A stretch of 7,598 nucleotides of DNA, taken from an uncultured Bacteroidota bacterium. Its GTDB lineage: Bacteria > Bacteroidota > Bacteroidia > NS11-12g > UBA955. The notes under the pieces are model-generated. The model had not been told where the DNA came from, did no database searches, and worked only from the letters and a program-made list of their open reading frames with translations. Positions within the stretch are counted from its first letter, which is position 1. The number at the start of each line of letters is the position of its first letter. This document shows, in pieces, positions 1 to 5,842 of the stretch. Location of the stretch: the NCBI GenBank assembly GCA_903959115.1, contig CAJBVU010000005.1:1-7598 (forward strand), read 5' to 3'. Position numbers and translations under genes: made by a program.

Positions 1-24
1 CAGCGGCGGCCTTGGCCGCCGCTG
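1..24. repeat. Perfect GC-rich inverted repeat at the window edge
   Basis: An 11-base arm CAGCGGCGGCC, a TT spacer and its exact reverse complement GGCCGCCGCTG occupy the first 24 bases. They lie inside the kinase reading frame, where they encode an alanine-rich run. The arms may continue to the left, outside the window. The GC content is far above that of the surrounding sequence. It may be only an Ala-codon coincidence, or a fold-back or assembly boundary. Confidence 0.6.
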
Positions 25-290
25 CTGCAAACCTCTTTCTCGCAGCGACAAATAAAGACGCCATTGCCGTAGGAAAAGCAATGACTGCCTCCTTTGAAGC
101 CCAGATCGAAATGTTCCCCAATATGACCTCCAGCAGCATTCAAGACACCATCCAACAGTGCTACGAAGAATCGCCCACGATCCTCGGACACAAACTCTCC
201 GGTGCCGGCGGCGGTGGCTACCTCGTCCTGTTTTCCGAACATCCCATCGACAATACCCTTCAAATAAAAATTCGGCGCGCGGCGAATTAA
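3..290 (+). CDS. GHMP-family sugar kinase, C-terminal fragment (probable fucokinase / Fkp-like)
   Basis: This is the 3' end of a gene that starts before the window; about 95 residues are visible. The segment FEAQIEMFPNM, followed by GHKLSGAGGGGYLVLFSE (from about base 186), is the typical C-terminal part of GHMP kinases, where the Gly-rich KLSGAGGGG loop helps form the sugar and phosphate site. The wording of both motifs and the ending IKIRR resemble Bacteroidota L-fucokinases, including the kinase half of bifunctional fucokinase/GDP-fucose pyrophosphorylases. Such enzymes convert L-fucose to L-fucose-1-phosphate in the cytoplasm. The downstream fucose permease and mutarotase support this substrate. 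D-glycero-D-manno-heptose-7-phosphate kinase shares the fold and cannot be excluded from the fragment alone. The TAA stop lies 118 bp before the permease ATG. The family is seen directly; the substrate is inferred from context. Confidence 0.8.
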   Translation, partial: AAALAAAAANLFLAATNKDAIAVGKAMTASFEAQIEMFPNMTSSSIQDTIQQCYEESPTILGHKLSGAGGGGYLVLFSEHPIDNTLQIKIRRAAN

Positions 291-408
291 GTCACCGCAT
301 ACAATTGCTCTTCAGAAAATACATTTCCCTCAAAGTATACCCAAAAATACTGACCCAAAGACCCCCATATTCAACCCCAAATCACCAATTCCCTAAAAAC
401 ACCCCGCG

Positions 409-1710
409 ATGCGCTATATATACTCTCTCTTTTTCCTCTGGGCCATCGCCCATAACCTCAACCCCCTGCTGATTCCGCATCTGAAAAAAGTTTGCGAGCT
501 ATCCGACTTACAATCAGCACTGGTAGATTCCGCCTTCTATATCGGCTATTTCATTATGGCCCTCCCCGCCGGAGCCTATATAAAACGATTCGGCTACACC
601 AAGGCCATCACTGTCGGTTTGATGCTATTCGGGGTTGGCGCGTTAATGGTCGGTGCCTTTGGATCCCAACAACAATTCTATGCAGCACTCACCGGTTTAT
701 TTACGATGGCAGCAGGACTTACTTTTCTTGAAACAGCAGCCAACCCACTGGTGACGCTATTGGGAAAACCCGAAACGGCGACAACCCGCTTGAACCTTGC
801 GCAATCATTCAATGGACTCGGTGCAGTAATTTCTGTCTTTGTGGGTGGGATGATTCTATTTCCAAATTCAACCACTTATGTCGCCTCAAATACCGTTGCT
901 GTGACGCAAGACGAAATCGCTGACGCACTCTCGATACAAGCAGAAAAGCTCCTCAAACCCTATTTCTTCATCGCGATGATTACCATTGCACTCGGCAGAG
1001 CTTTTTGGCGAGGTTGGATCAAATTGCCAGAAATCCCATCTAGCCCAAATACAGAAACGCAAGACAATCCAAAAACGAACAACTTCCTCAAACCCACAGA
1101 ACCTTACCTCCAACCCAATCTAACTTTGGTGCAACAAATTCGCAGTTTGCTCACAGCACCCAATTACAACCTCGGTTTACTCGCGCAATTTTGCTACGTG
1201 GGTGCGCAAGTGGGCGTTGGTAGCTTCTTCATTCGATACGCCACAACTCACAGTCATCTCCAAGAGTCCGTTGCTGCCTCAGCACTATCGGCTGGGTTAT
1301 TGCTTTTCATGACCGGCCGTTTCCTAGGCACTTTTTTGATGCGATTTATTCCGGCAGCCAAACTACTATTGATTTACGCAAGCATTTGTACCGTCCTATG
1401 TTTATTTGTCTCTCTTAATGCCAGTGCTGCCGGCATGTGGATTCTCATTCTATTGCAATTTTTCATGAGTATCATGTTTCCTAGCATCTTTAGCTTATCG
1501 TTGGGTCAACTCAAACAATCCCCACCCATGGCCTCATCGTTGCTGATCATGAGCATCGTAGGAGGTGCCATTTTCCCCCTAGCAATGGGATTTTTATCCG
1601 ATCAATCCAGCATCCAATACGCCTACCTCGTCCCAGCGCTTTGCTTTGTCGCCGTTGCGATTTTCGCAAAAAGAATTTCAACCTTGGCAAGTTCCGCAAC
1701 ATCATTGTAA
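409..1710 (+). CDS. fucP: L-fucose:H+ symporter family permease (MFS, FucP-like)
   Basis: This is a 433-residue inner-membrane transporter of the FucP branch of the major facilitator superfamily, expected to have 12 helices and import L-fucose with a proton. Family signatures are plain: SLFFLWAIAHNLN (residues 6-18, helix 1), SALVDSAFYIGYF (36-48), LETAANP (107-113), RLNLAQSFNGLGA (127-139) and LAQFCYVGAQ (258-267). E108 matches the essential Glu135 of E. coli FucP. The position of E. coli Asp46 (NLND) is proline here (NLNP, P19). An in-frame TAA at 394-396 leaves ATG 409 as the first usable start, so the protein begins almost directly in helix 1 and lacks the roughly 30-residue cytoplasmic tail of the E. 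coli protein. There is no Shine-Dalgarno sequence, as is usual in Bacteroidota. It sits between a GHMP kinase and a mutarotase (24 bp downstream), probably in one transcript. A related hexose permease is possible, but the motifs favour fucose. Confidence 0.88.
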   Translation: MRYIYSLFFLWAIAHNLNPLLIPHLKKVCELSDLQSALVDSAFYIGYFIMALPAGAYIKRFGYTKAITVGLMLFGVGALMVGAFGSQQQFYAALTGLFTMAAGLTFLETAANPLVTLLGKPETATTRLNLAQSFNGLGAVISVFVGGMILFPNSTTYVASNTVAVTQDEIADALSIQAEKLLKPYFFIAMITIALGRAFWRGWIKLPEIPSSPNTETQDNPKTNNFLKPTEPYLQPNLTLVQQIRSLLTAPNYNLGLLAQFCYVGAQVGVGSFFIRYATTHSHLQESVAASALSAGLLLFMTGRFLGTFLMRFIPAAKLLLIYASICTVLCLFVSLNASAAGMWILILLQFFMSIMFPSIFSLSLGQLKQSPPMASSLLIMSIVGGAIFPLAMGFLSDQSSIQYAYLVPALCFVAVAIFAKRISTLASSATSL

Positions 1711-1734
1711 TTAAAAAACGAACCGACCGCAACC

Positions 1735-2076
1735 ATGAAACAATTTGCACTCGCTCTAGACCTAAAAAACGACCCCCATCTAATTGCCGAATACGAGGCG
1801 CATCACCAAGCCGTTTGGCCTGAAATCTTAGAGAGCATCAAGGCATCAGGAATTCTGGAATGTTGTATTTATCGAATCGAGAACCGACTCACCATGATAT
1901 TGAACACAACTGATGAATTTGATTTCAACCAGAAGGCCATCAACGACAATAACAACCCCAAAGTACAAGAATGGGAAACGTTAATGTGGAAATACCAACA
2001 AGCGATGCCTACCGCCCACCCTGGAGAAAAATGGAAACTACTGAAGTTGATTTTTCAACTTTCCAATGTACAATAG
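1735..2076 (+). CDS. L-rhamnose/L-fucose mutarotase (RhaM/COG3254 family)
   Basis: This 113-residue cytoplasmic protein is of normal length for the RhaM-type mutarotase family (L-rhamnose mutarotase, formerly DUF718), which interconverts the alpha and beta anomers of deoxy sugars. The block EYEAHHQAVWPEI (residues 19-31) aligns with EYQRRHNPIWPEL of E. coli RhaM, placing Y20 and H24 on its active-site Tyr and His. The segment EWETLMWKYQQAMP (79-92) matches the second conserved block with its Trp and MP. Some COG3254 members act on L-fucose in non-E. coli fucose pathways, and the adjacent fucose permease and GHMP kinase make L-fucose the likelier substrate; L-rhamnose is the alternative. ATG 1735 is 24 bp after the permease stop, consistent with co-transcription. 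The last 39 bases overlap the 3' end of the convergent gene. Confidence 0.87.
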   Translation: MKQFALALDLKNDPHLIAEYEAHHQAVWPEILESIKASGILECCIYRIENRLTMILNTTDEFDFNQKAINDNNNPKVQEWETLMWKYQQAMPTAHPGEKWKLLKLIFQLSNVQ

Positions 2077-3246
2077 CCCAAATAGCAACGTAAGACCAAT
2101 CATTAAATAGGAAGAAAAAATTGGAATATCGCCGGCTTTCCCCAACGTATAAAAGAGAAAACCCCAAAGGAAAATTCGAAGGCCTTCTTGAAAGAAATAC
2201 AATCCCCAATAATTACGCCATTGGATACTGGCACTGAGAATCCCCCAACAGATAAAAATTGCAGAGGTAGTTTTTATTGACATGTCCCATCCTCTCGACC
2301 AAAAAATCATATAGAACAGGCCCAATGCACACAAAACCACCTGGGACAACACATAGTTCTTTTGATCATCCATGGGTTGAAATTGCTTCGCAGATATTTT
2401 GGTATGTCCAACCAAATAATCCGGGACATCTTTTGGTTTACTAAAAAAGAAGGCCATGGCCTCTTTCCCGCGTTGTCCCAACTTTAACGGCAACATCAAC
2501 TGCTTAAATCCATATGTATGAGCCTCCAAAATGGTCATATTTCCGGTTTGATCGGTAATGCCATATTTCACAACTTCGGTTTCCGGCTCGTAGGTCCCAA
2601 AAAGACGATCCCAAATCACGAACATTCCTCCGTAATTCTTATCTAAATAGATATCGTTTACTCCATGATGGACCCTGTGCGTACTTGGCGTGACAAGAAT
2701 TTTCTCTATAAACCCCAGCTTCGGTACCACTTGGGTATGCAATAAGAGTTGGTACAAGGCATGACCCACCAAAACGAGAACAATGACATCTGCAGAAAAC
2801 CCCAAAATGGGCAGGGCAATCCAAAAACACGTCCTCACGATATACTGAAAGATTGAAATTCTAAAACCGACAGAAATATTGTAGTTCTCGCTTTGATGAT
2901 GCAAACTATGTACGGCCCACAAAAACCTCACCTCATGTCCTAGCCTGTGATACCAGTACCAAACAAAATCTGTAATTAATAAACACAAAATCACGCCCAT
3001 CCATCCCCCGGGCATTGTAAAAATCCCAAATCGACTTCCGATGGCCGTCCAAATCACATATTGCGCGCCATCAAAAAACAAACTAAACAAACGATCACTC
3101 ATGCCACAGCTCACATTTGTTATCGTATCGGCTACGTTGTACAATGCGATTTTCCGTTTTCGCTGCATCCATATTTCAGCCAACAAAATAGATAATATAC
3201 CCAAAAACCCGGCATACATGAACAAGCTATACAAATCAAACTTCAT
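2038..3246 (-). CDS. Sterol desaturase / fatty acid hydroxylase superfamily membrane protein
   Basis: This 402-residue integral membrane protein belongs to the ERG3/COG3000 di-iron oxygenase superfamily, whose members hydroxylate or desaturate lipids (sterols, sphingolipids, alkylglycerols). The three histidine boxes are intact: HRLGH (residues 100-104), HSLHH (113-117) and HRVHH (190-194), with a further His at 170 (LLLH). The texts HEVRFLWAVHSLHHQSENYN and NYGGMFVIWDRLFGTYEPE are typical of bacterial members related to alkylglycerol monooxygenase. Hydrophobic stretches occur at about residues 7-25, 83-99 and 135-165, with a further cluster after residue 297 that forms a C-terminal membrane module. 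The substrate cannot be told from sequence; a membrane or ether lipid or a carotenoid-like compound is possible. ATG 3246 is followed by a normal membrane N-terminus. It is divergent from the DUF1003 gene, and its 3' end overlaps the mutarotase gene. Confidence 0.88.
   Translation of the reverse strand: MKFDLYSLFMYAGFLGILSILLAEIWMQRKRKIALYNVADTITNVSCGMSDRLFSLFFDGAQYVIWTAIGSRFGIFTMPGGWMGVILCLLITDFVWYWYHRLGHEVRFLWAVHSLHHQSENYNISVGFRISIFQYIVRTCFWIALPILGFSADVIVLVLVGHALYQLLLHTQVVPKLGFIEKILVTPSTHRVHHGVNDIYLDKNYGGMFVIWDRLFGTYEPETEVVKYGITDQTGNMTILEAHTYGFKQLMLPLKLGQRGKEAMAFFFSKPKDVPDYLVGHTKISAKQFQPMDDQKNYVLSQVVLCALGLFYMIFWSRGWDMSIKTTSAIFICWGILSASIQWRNYWGLYFFQEGLRIFLWGFLFYTLGKAGDIPIFSSYLMIGLTLLFGLLYIGKLKNQLQ
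2043..2062. terminator. Hairpin in the convergent overlap, possible bidirectional terminator
   Basis: AAGTTGA (2044-2050), a TTTT loop and TCAACTT (2055-2061) form a perfect 7-bp stem, with one more G-T pair at 2043/2062. It lies inside the last codons of both the mutarotase (+) and the sterol-desaturase-family gene (-), where terminators for both would be expected. No strong U-tract follows on either strand and the stem is AT-rich, so termination activity is uncertain. Confidence 0.35.
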
Positions 3247-3308
3247 GTCAATTATTATTAAATTCTATTCCAATATAGTTCGAAGTTATATCACAGCCCA
3301 GCTTATGA

Positions 3309-3326
3309 TTTACGGAATATCACAAC
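3309..3326 (+). repeat. Direct repeat copy A in divergent spacer
   Basis: TTTACGGAATATCACAAC matches copy B, which starts 31 bp later, at 16 of 18 positions. The pair lies in the 149-bp spacer between the divergent sterol-desaturase-family and DUF1003 genes. A start-to-start distance of 31 bp is close to three helical turns, which would suit a protein bound twice on one DNA face. The operator role is inferred; the repeat itself is seen. Confidence 0.55.
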
Positions 3327-3339
3327 TCTCTTACACAAT

Positions 3340-3357
3340 TTTACGGAAAATCGCAAC
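3340..3357 (+). repeat. Direct repeat copy B in divergent spacer
   Basis: TTTACGGAAAATCGCAAC is the second copy, 39 bp before the DUF1003 start. Fifteen of its bases (ACGGAAAATCGCAAC, 3343-3357) recur exactly at 5789-5803 near the 5' end of the short minus-strand ORF. A 13-base core (ACGGAAAATCGCA) also recurs on the minus strand at 3157-3145, inside the sterol-desaturase-family gene. Confidence 0.55.
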
Positions 3358-3395
3358 AGAACAGCACCCCTCCCATTTATCGCTACCTTAGCATT

Positions 3396-3734
3396 GTGAA
3401 ACACAAAAAAGAAAACTTAACTATCGGACAACGCACAGCCGATAAAATTGCAACATTTGGAGGCAGTTGGACTTTTATCATATCCTTTTTTACAATTCTT
3501 GCAGTTTGGATTGCTTTTAATGTTTACGCCTTACACAACAAAGGTTTCGACCCCTACCCATTTATTTTATTAAATCTTATACTTAGTTGCTTAGCATCTA
3601 TTCAGGCACCCATAATTATGATGAGCCAAAATCGACAAGAAGAAAAAGACCGCGAGCGCGCAGAATGGGATTTAAAGATCAACGAGAAAGCCGAATCAGA
3701 AATTCGAGTGATATCAAAAAACTATCAATCCTAA
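3396..3734 (+). CDS. DUF1003 family small membrane protein, C-terminus out of frame
   Basis: The frame encodes 112 residues of the DUF1003 family, a group of two-helix inner-membrane proteins of unknown biochemical role. Diagnostic text is GQRTADKIATFGGSWTFII (residues 11-29, entering helix 1), FDPYPFILLNLILSCLASIQ (helix 2) and APIIMMSQNRQEEKDRERAE. A charged tail with EIR follows. The start is GTG 3396; no in-frame ATG lies between it and the upstream stop at 3306. The family normally continues past EIR with a helix of the type 'LHEKLDxLLTxQ'. Here the frame stops at 3732-3734, and that helix is found in the -1 frame (see next entries). The intact protein would have 135 residues. Family assignment is strong; whether this copy is functional is open. 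Confidence 0.85.
   Translation: MKHKKENLTIGQRTADKIATFGGSWTFIISFFTILAVWIAFNVYALHNKGFDPYPFILLNLILSCLASIQAPIIMMSQNRQEEKDRERAEWDLKINEKAESEIRVISKNYQS
3716..3722 (+). other. A AAA AAC heptamer at the DUF1003 frame break
   Basis: Six A residues followed by C sit in the zero frame as tcA AAA AAC, exactly the X XXY YYZ phase of a classical -1 slippery site. The zero-frame TAA follows ten bases later (3732-3734). No clear downstream stem-loop and no Shine-Dalgarno-like stimulator upstream were seen. A lost A in a former A7 run would give the same picture, so this is a candidate slip site or an indel scar. Confidence 0.5.
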
Positions 3735-3802
3735 TGACCCAACACCAAGGGCTTGCAGATAAAATTGATGCGGTCCTAAAAAATGAAAAATTAACAGATT
3801 AA
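3722..3802 (+). pseudogene. -1 frame continuation of the DUF1003 protein
   Basis: Reading on in the -1 frame from 3722 gives LSILMTQHQGLADKIDAVLK and a few more residues to a TAA at 3800-3802. With the A-run restored, EIRVISKKLSILMTQ aligns without gaps to the usual DUF1003 tail (EIRxLHEKLDxLLT). The 26 residues are therefore ancestral coding sequence of this gene. The zero-frame stop overlaps an in-frame ATG of this segment (TAATG, 3732-3736), which could permit reinitiation, but a 22-residue free peptide seems unlikely to be useful. Confidence 0.6.
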
Positions 3803-3813
3803 TACATGGGAAT

Positions 3814-5301
3814 TTAATCCAATTGCTGATCTAGTATGTAAATCATTGCAGCCACAGCGGCCGCACCCAAGTGTAATTCTCTTTTATTTACGTTTTCAAA
3901 CACGTCTGTTTCTGCGTGATGTACATCAAAATATCGCTGTGAATCTGGAATAATACTCACAAATGCTGTATTGGGGTTCACCTTCTTTAAGGGTCCGATA
4001 TCCGCTCCGCCTCCGCCTTTTTCTATCGTACCGATACCATAGGCATCCAATAGCTTTTGATACTTTTGTACCCCAGGTAGAATCGCAGAATCCACCCCAA
4101 ATCCACGGGGAACAAATCCCCCACGGTCGCTTTCTAACGCAGCAATGTGATTTTCGCCTCTCTCCGCTGCCAAACGAGCATATTCCGTACCACCACGCAA
4201 CCCGTTTTCTTCATTGATCCAAAACACGCATCGCAAAGTATGACGTGGAGTATAACCCATGGCCTTCAGCAATCGCAACGCTTCAAAGGCATGCATACAA
4301 CCCGCGCCATCATCGTGAGCCCCCTCCCCCTCATCCCAACTATCAAAATGGCCTCCAAAGTCGATGATTTTTTCCGGATACTTTGAACCCATCGAACTTG
4401 CAATCACATTGGCACTCAAACGATCCGGCAGGGTTCTACAATTCAACTCTATTTCAACCCAATGATATGGGTCGATCAAGCAAATATCTTCCAACAAATC
4501 CGCCACAGCGGTCGCCACCGCAACCATCGGAATTTTTGTCACCGAGTCATCATAATGCGTAACCCCGGTATGTGGATGCAAATCACAGCGATTGCTCATG
4601 CTTCTCACCAAAACAGCCAAGGCGCCATACTTTGAACAAGGGACCGCGCCATTGACACGCTGACTTACACATCCGCCATAAGCCTGAAAAGTATTCAACA
4701 ATGTCTGATCAAATGCCCGATTTAACAATACGATTTTGCCACGCAATTTGCCCGCTTTCCCCAAACTATCTAACTCACGATTGCTGTTTACTGTCACAAC
4801 ACTTCCAACTACTTTCCCGCCCACAGAGCCGCCCAAAGCGCAGGCATTCAACGGGTAAAACTTCTGGGGCTTGGGATTGGCTTCAACAAAGGCCTCACAG
4901 TTATAATCGTCGCCCAGCTTACCTGATTTCAGGTGATTCGTTAAAACCTTTGAGTACAAGTTTACCGATTCGATTTCTCCCCTTTCCCACCGAGGCACCA
5001 TCACAGGCTGGGTAAAGACAGTATCAAATTGATAGGATTTCAACATTGAAACGGCCCAAATAATTCCTCTTTCGGCATTGTCTGACCCACTCAATCGGGA
5101 ACCGACACCTTTACATAACTCCCCCAATCGCTTGTATGCATGTCCGTCTGTAAGCGCCAAATCAAACAAGGCTTTGAACATTGCGCTGTCATCCTTTGCC
5201 CTCATTTGCTCAACAATATTTAAGGGTTGCGCAGATATCGACAAACAGTTGATCGATCCCAAAAGAAAGAACAACGCTTTTTTAATCCTTACCAATTTCA
5301 T
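3814..5301 (-). CDS. Secreted M28 family zinc peptidase (carboxypeptidase Q-like)
   Basis: This 495-residue exported metallopeptidase of family M28 probably removes single amino acids from peptides with a co-catalytic two-zinc centre. Counting from ATG 5301, the metal ligands are all present: H318 in GGHFDSW, D330 in AHDDGAG, E365 in NEEN (E364 is the likely general base), D392 in ESDRGG and H461/H462 in YFDVHHAETD. These texts are closest to plasma glutamate carboxypeptidase (CPQ). Residues 1-24 form a Sec signal peptide with likely cleavage SISA/Q, so it acts in the periplasm or outside; no good lipobox is seen. A protease-associated-like insert spans about residues 155-275. A TTG start nine bases upstream (5310) is open, but the ATG gives a better signal peptide. 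The short ORF 70 bp upstream may share its transcript. The 3' end is only 11 bp from the end of the -1 DUF1003 frame. Confidence 0.9.
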   Translation of the reverse strand: MKLVRIKKALFFLLGSINCLSISAQPLNIVEQMRAKDDSAMFKALFDLALTDGHAYKRLGELCKGVGSRLSGSDNAERGIIWAVSMLKSYQFDTVFTQPVMVPRWERGEIESVNLYSKVLTNHLKSGKLGDDYNCEAFVEANPKPQKFYPLNACALGGSVGGKVVGSVVTVNSNRELDSLGKAGKLRGKIVLLNRAFDQTLLNTFQAYGGCVSQRVNGAVPCSKYGALAVLVRSMSNRCDLHPHTGVTHYDDSVTKIPMVAVATAVADLLEDICLIDPYHWVEIELNCRTLPDRLSANVIASSMGSKYPEKIIDFGGHFDSWDEGEGAHDDGAGCMHAFEALRLLKAMGYTPRHTLRCVFWINEENGLRGGTEYARLAAERGENHIAALESDRGGFVPRGFGVDSAILPGVQKYQKLLDAYGIGTIEKGGGGADIGPLKKVNPNTAFVSIIPDSQRYFDVHHAETDVFENVNKRELHLGAAAVAAMIYILDQQLD

Positions 5302-5371
5302 TGCGTCCAAATTACTTAAAAACTTCCATTTACTTTTGAATAGTAAAATTCCAAAAGCAAAAACGGCTACC

Positions 5372-5815
5372 TCATCGCTTTTTCATTCCGATAGGTTGGT
5401 ACGCTACTTCACCCTGCCCGTCCGTTGAGGATTTTTGCAGGTCAGAGAAATATACATCCAAACACATGTCCAATTCTTGCTGAATTGAAAATTGCAAAAC
5501 CATTTGCCATAGCCTATTCTCAATTTCTTTTCGATGTCCGTGTAGCACTTTTACCTGAATTTCCAATGCGTTGGCCGTCCGCTGAATGACACGAAAATCG
5601 GAAATTCCGCCCCCAGCTTTGGCCATCCAATCTCTAACATGTTCCGGAAACAACTTTACCACCTTCTTTGAAGAAGTCAAAAACTTAAGACATTCTTGTT
5701 TCTTGGCTTTGCGTTTCATGGCTATTTTGATAGAATTGAGAAATCCCCAATTTTCATGCAATGAAATGTTAAATCCGCGATGAAAAAAACGGAAAATCGC
5801 AACTACCTGCTTCAA
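5372..5815 (-). CDS. Hypothetical protein; possible orphan C-terminal piece of a CoF-synthetase/PaaK-like enzyme
   Basis: The ORF encodes 147 residues from TTG 5815, or 115 from ATG 5719. I do not recognise it with confidence. From residue 40 the order of elements resembles the C-terminal subdomain of adenylate-forming CoF-synthetase/PaaK-like enzymes: CLKFLTSSKKVVKLFPEHVR, then ISDFRVIQRTANALEIQVKV, then a helix with ENRLWQMVLQF and a closing strand CLDVYFSDL. The large N-terminal AMP-binding domain is absent, and the frame is closed by a stop at 5843-5845. The usual final GKxR-like motif is replaced by GEVAYQPI. It may be a remnant, or a small protein that kept only the lid fold. It precedes the M28 gene by 70 bp on the same strand. 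The upstream start overlaps an inverted repeat (5789-5832), which favours the ATG. Confidence 0.5.
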   Translation of the reverse strand: MKQVVAIFRFFHRGFNISLHENWGFLNSIKIAMKRKAKKQECLKFLTSSKKVVKLFPEHVRDWMAKAGGGISDFRVIQRTANALEIQVKVLHGHRKEIENRLWQMVLQFSIQQELDMCLDVYFSDLQKSSTDGQGEVAYQPIGMKKR

Positions 5816-5832
5816 TATTTGCGATAATCCGT
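5789..5832. repeat. Imperfect inverted repeat made of copies C and D of the recurring word
   Basis: ACGGAAAATCGCAA (5789-5802) faces TTGCGATAATCCGT (5819-5832): five pairs, two mismatches, seven pairs, with a 16-base loop. The left arm is an exact copy of repeat B; the right arm is a minus-strand variant, TTACGGATTATCGCAA. It covers the TTG start of the short minus-strand ORF and borders the spacer shared with the divergent LamG gene. It could be an operator or a leader hairpin. Confidence 0.5.
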
Positions 5833-5842
5833 AACATAGAAT

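Noticed and set aside
158..472. Plus-strand ORF of 104 codons bridging the kinase end and the permease start
   Set aside because: It overlaps two well-supported genes in another frame; the translation is low-complexity and Pro/Arg/Ser-rich without motifs.
1654..1670. GTTGCGATTTTC followed by GCAAA in the permease gene, resembling the reverse complement of the recurring word
   Set aside because: Only 12 bases match exactly and they encode the conserved-looking VAIFA of the last helix, so chance is adequate.
3041..3391. Plus-strand ORF of 116 codons opposite the sterol-desaturase gene start and spacer
   Set aside because: It is antisense to a gene with clear histidine boxes, has no recognisable protein character and runs through the divergent promoter region; a shadow frame.
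3827..3837. TGATCTAGTAT shared with 5864-5874
   Set aside because: An 11-base exact match is expected several times by chance in a window of this size.
4181..4200. TACGGAATAT on the minus strand inside the M28 gene, similar to repeat copy A
   Set aside because: The match stops after 10 bases and lies in conserved coding sequence (GTEYA).
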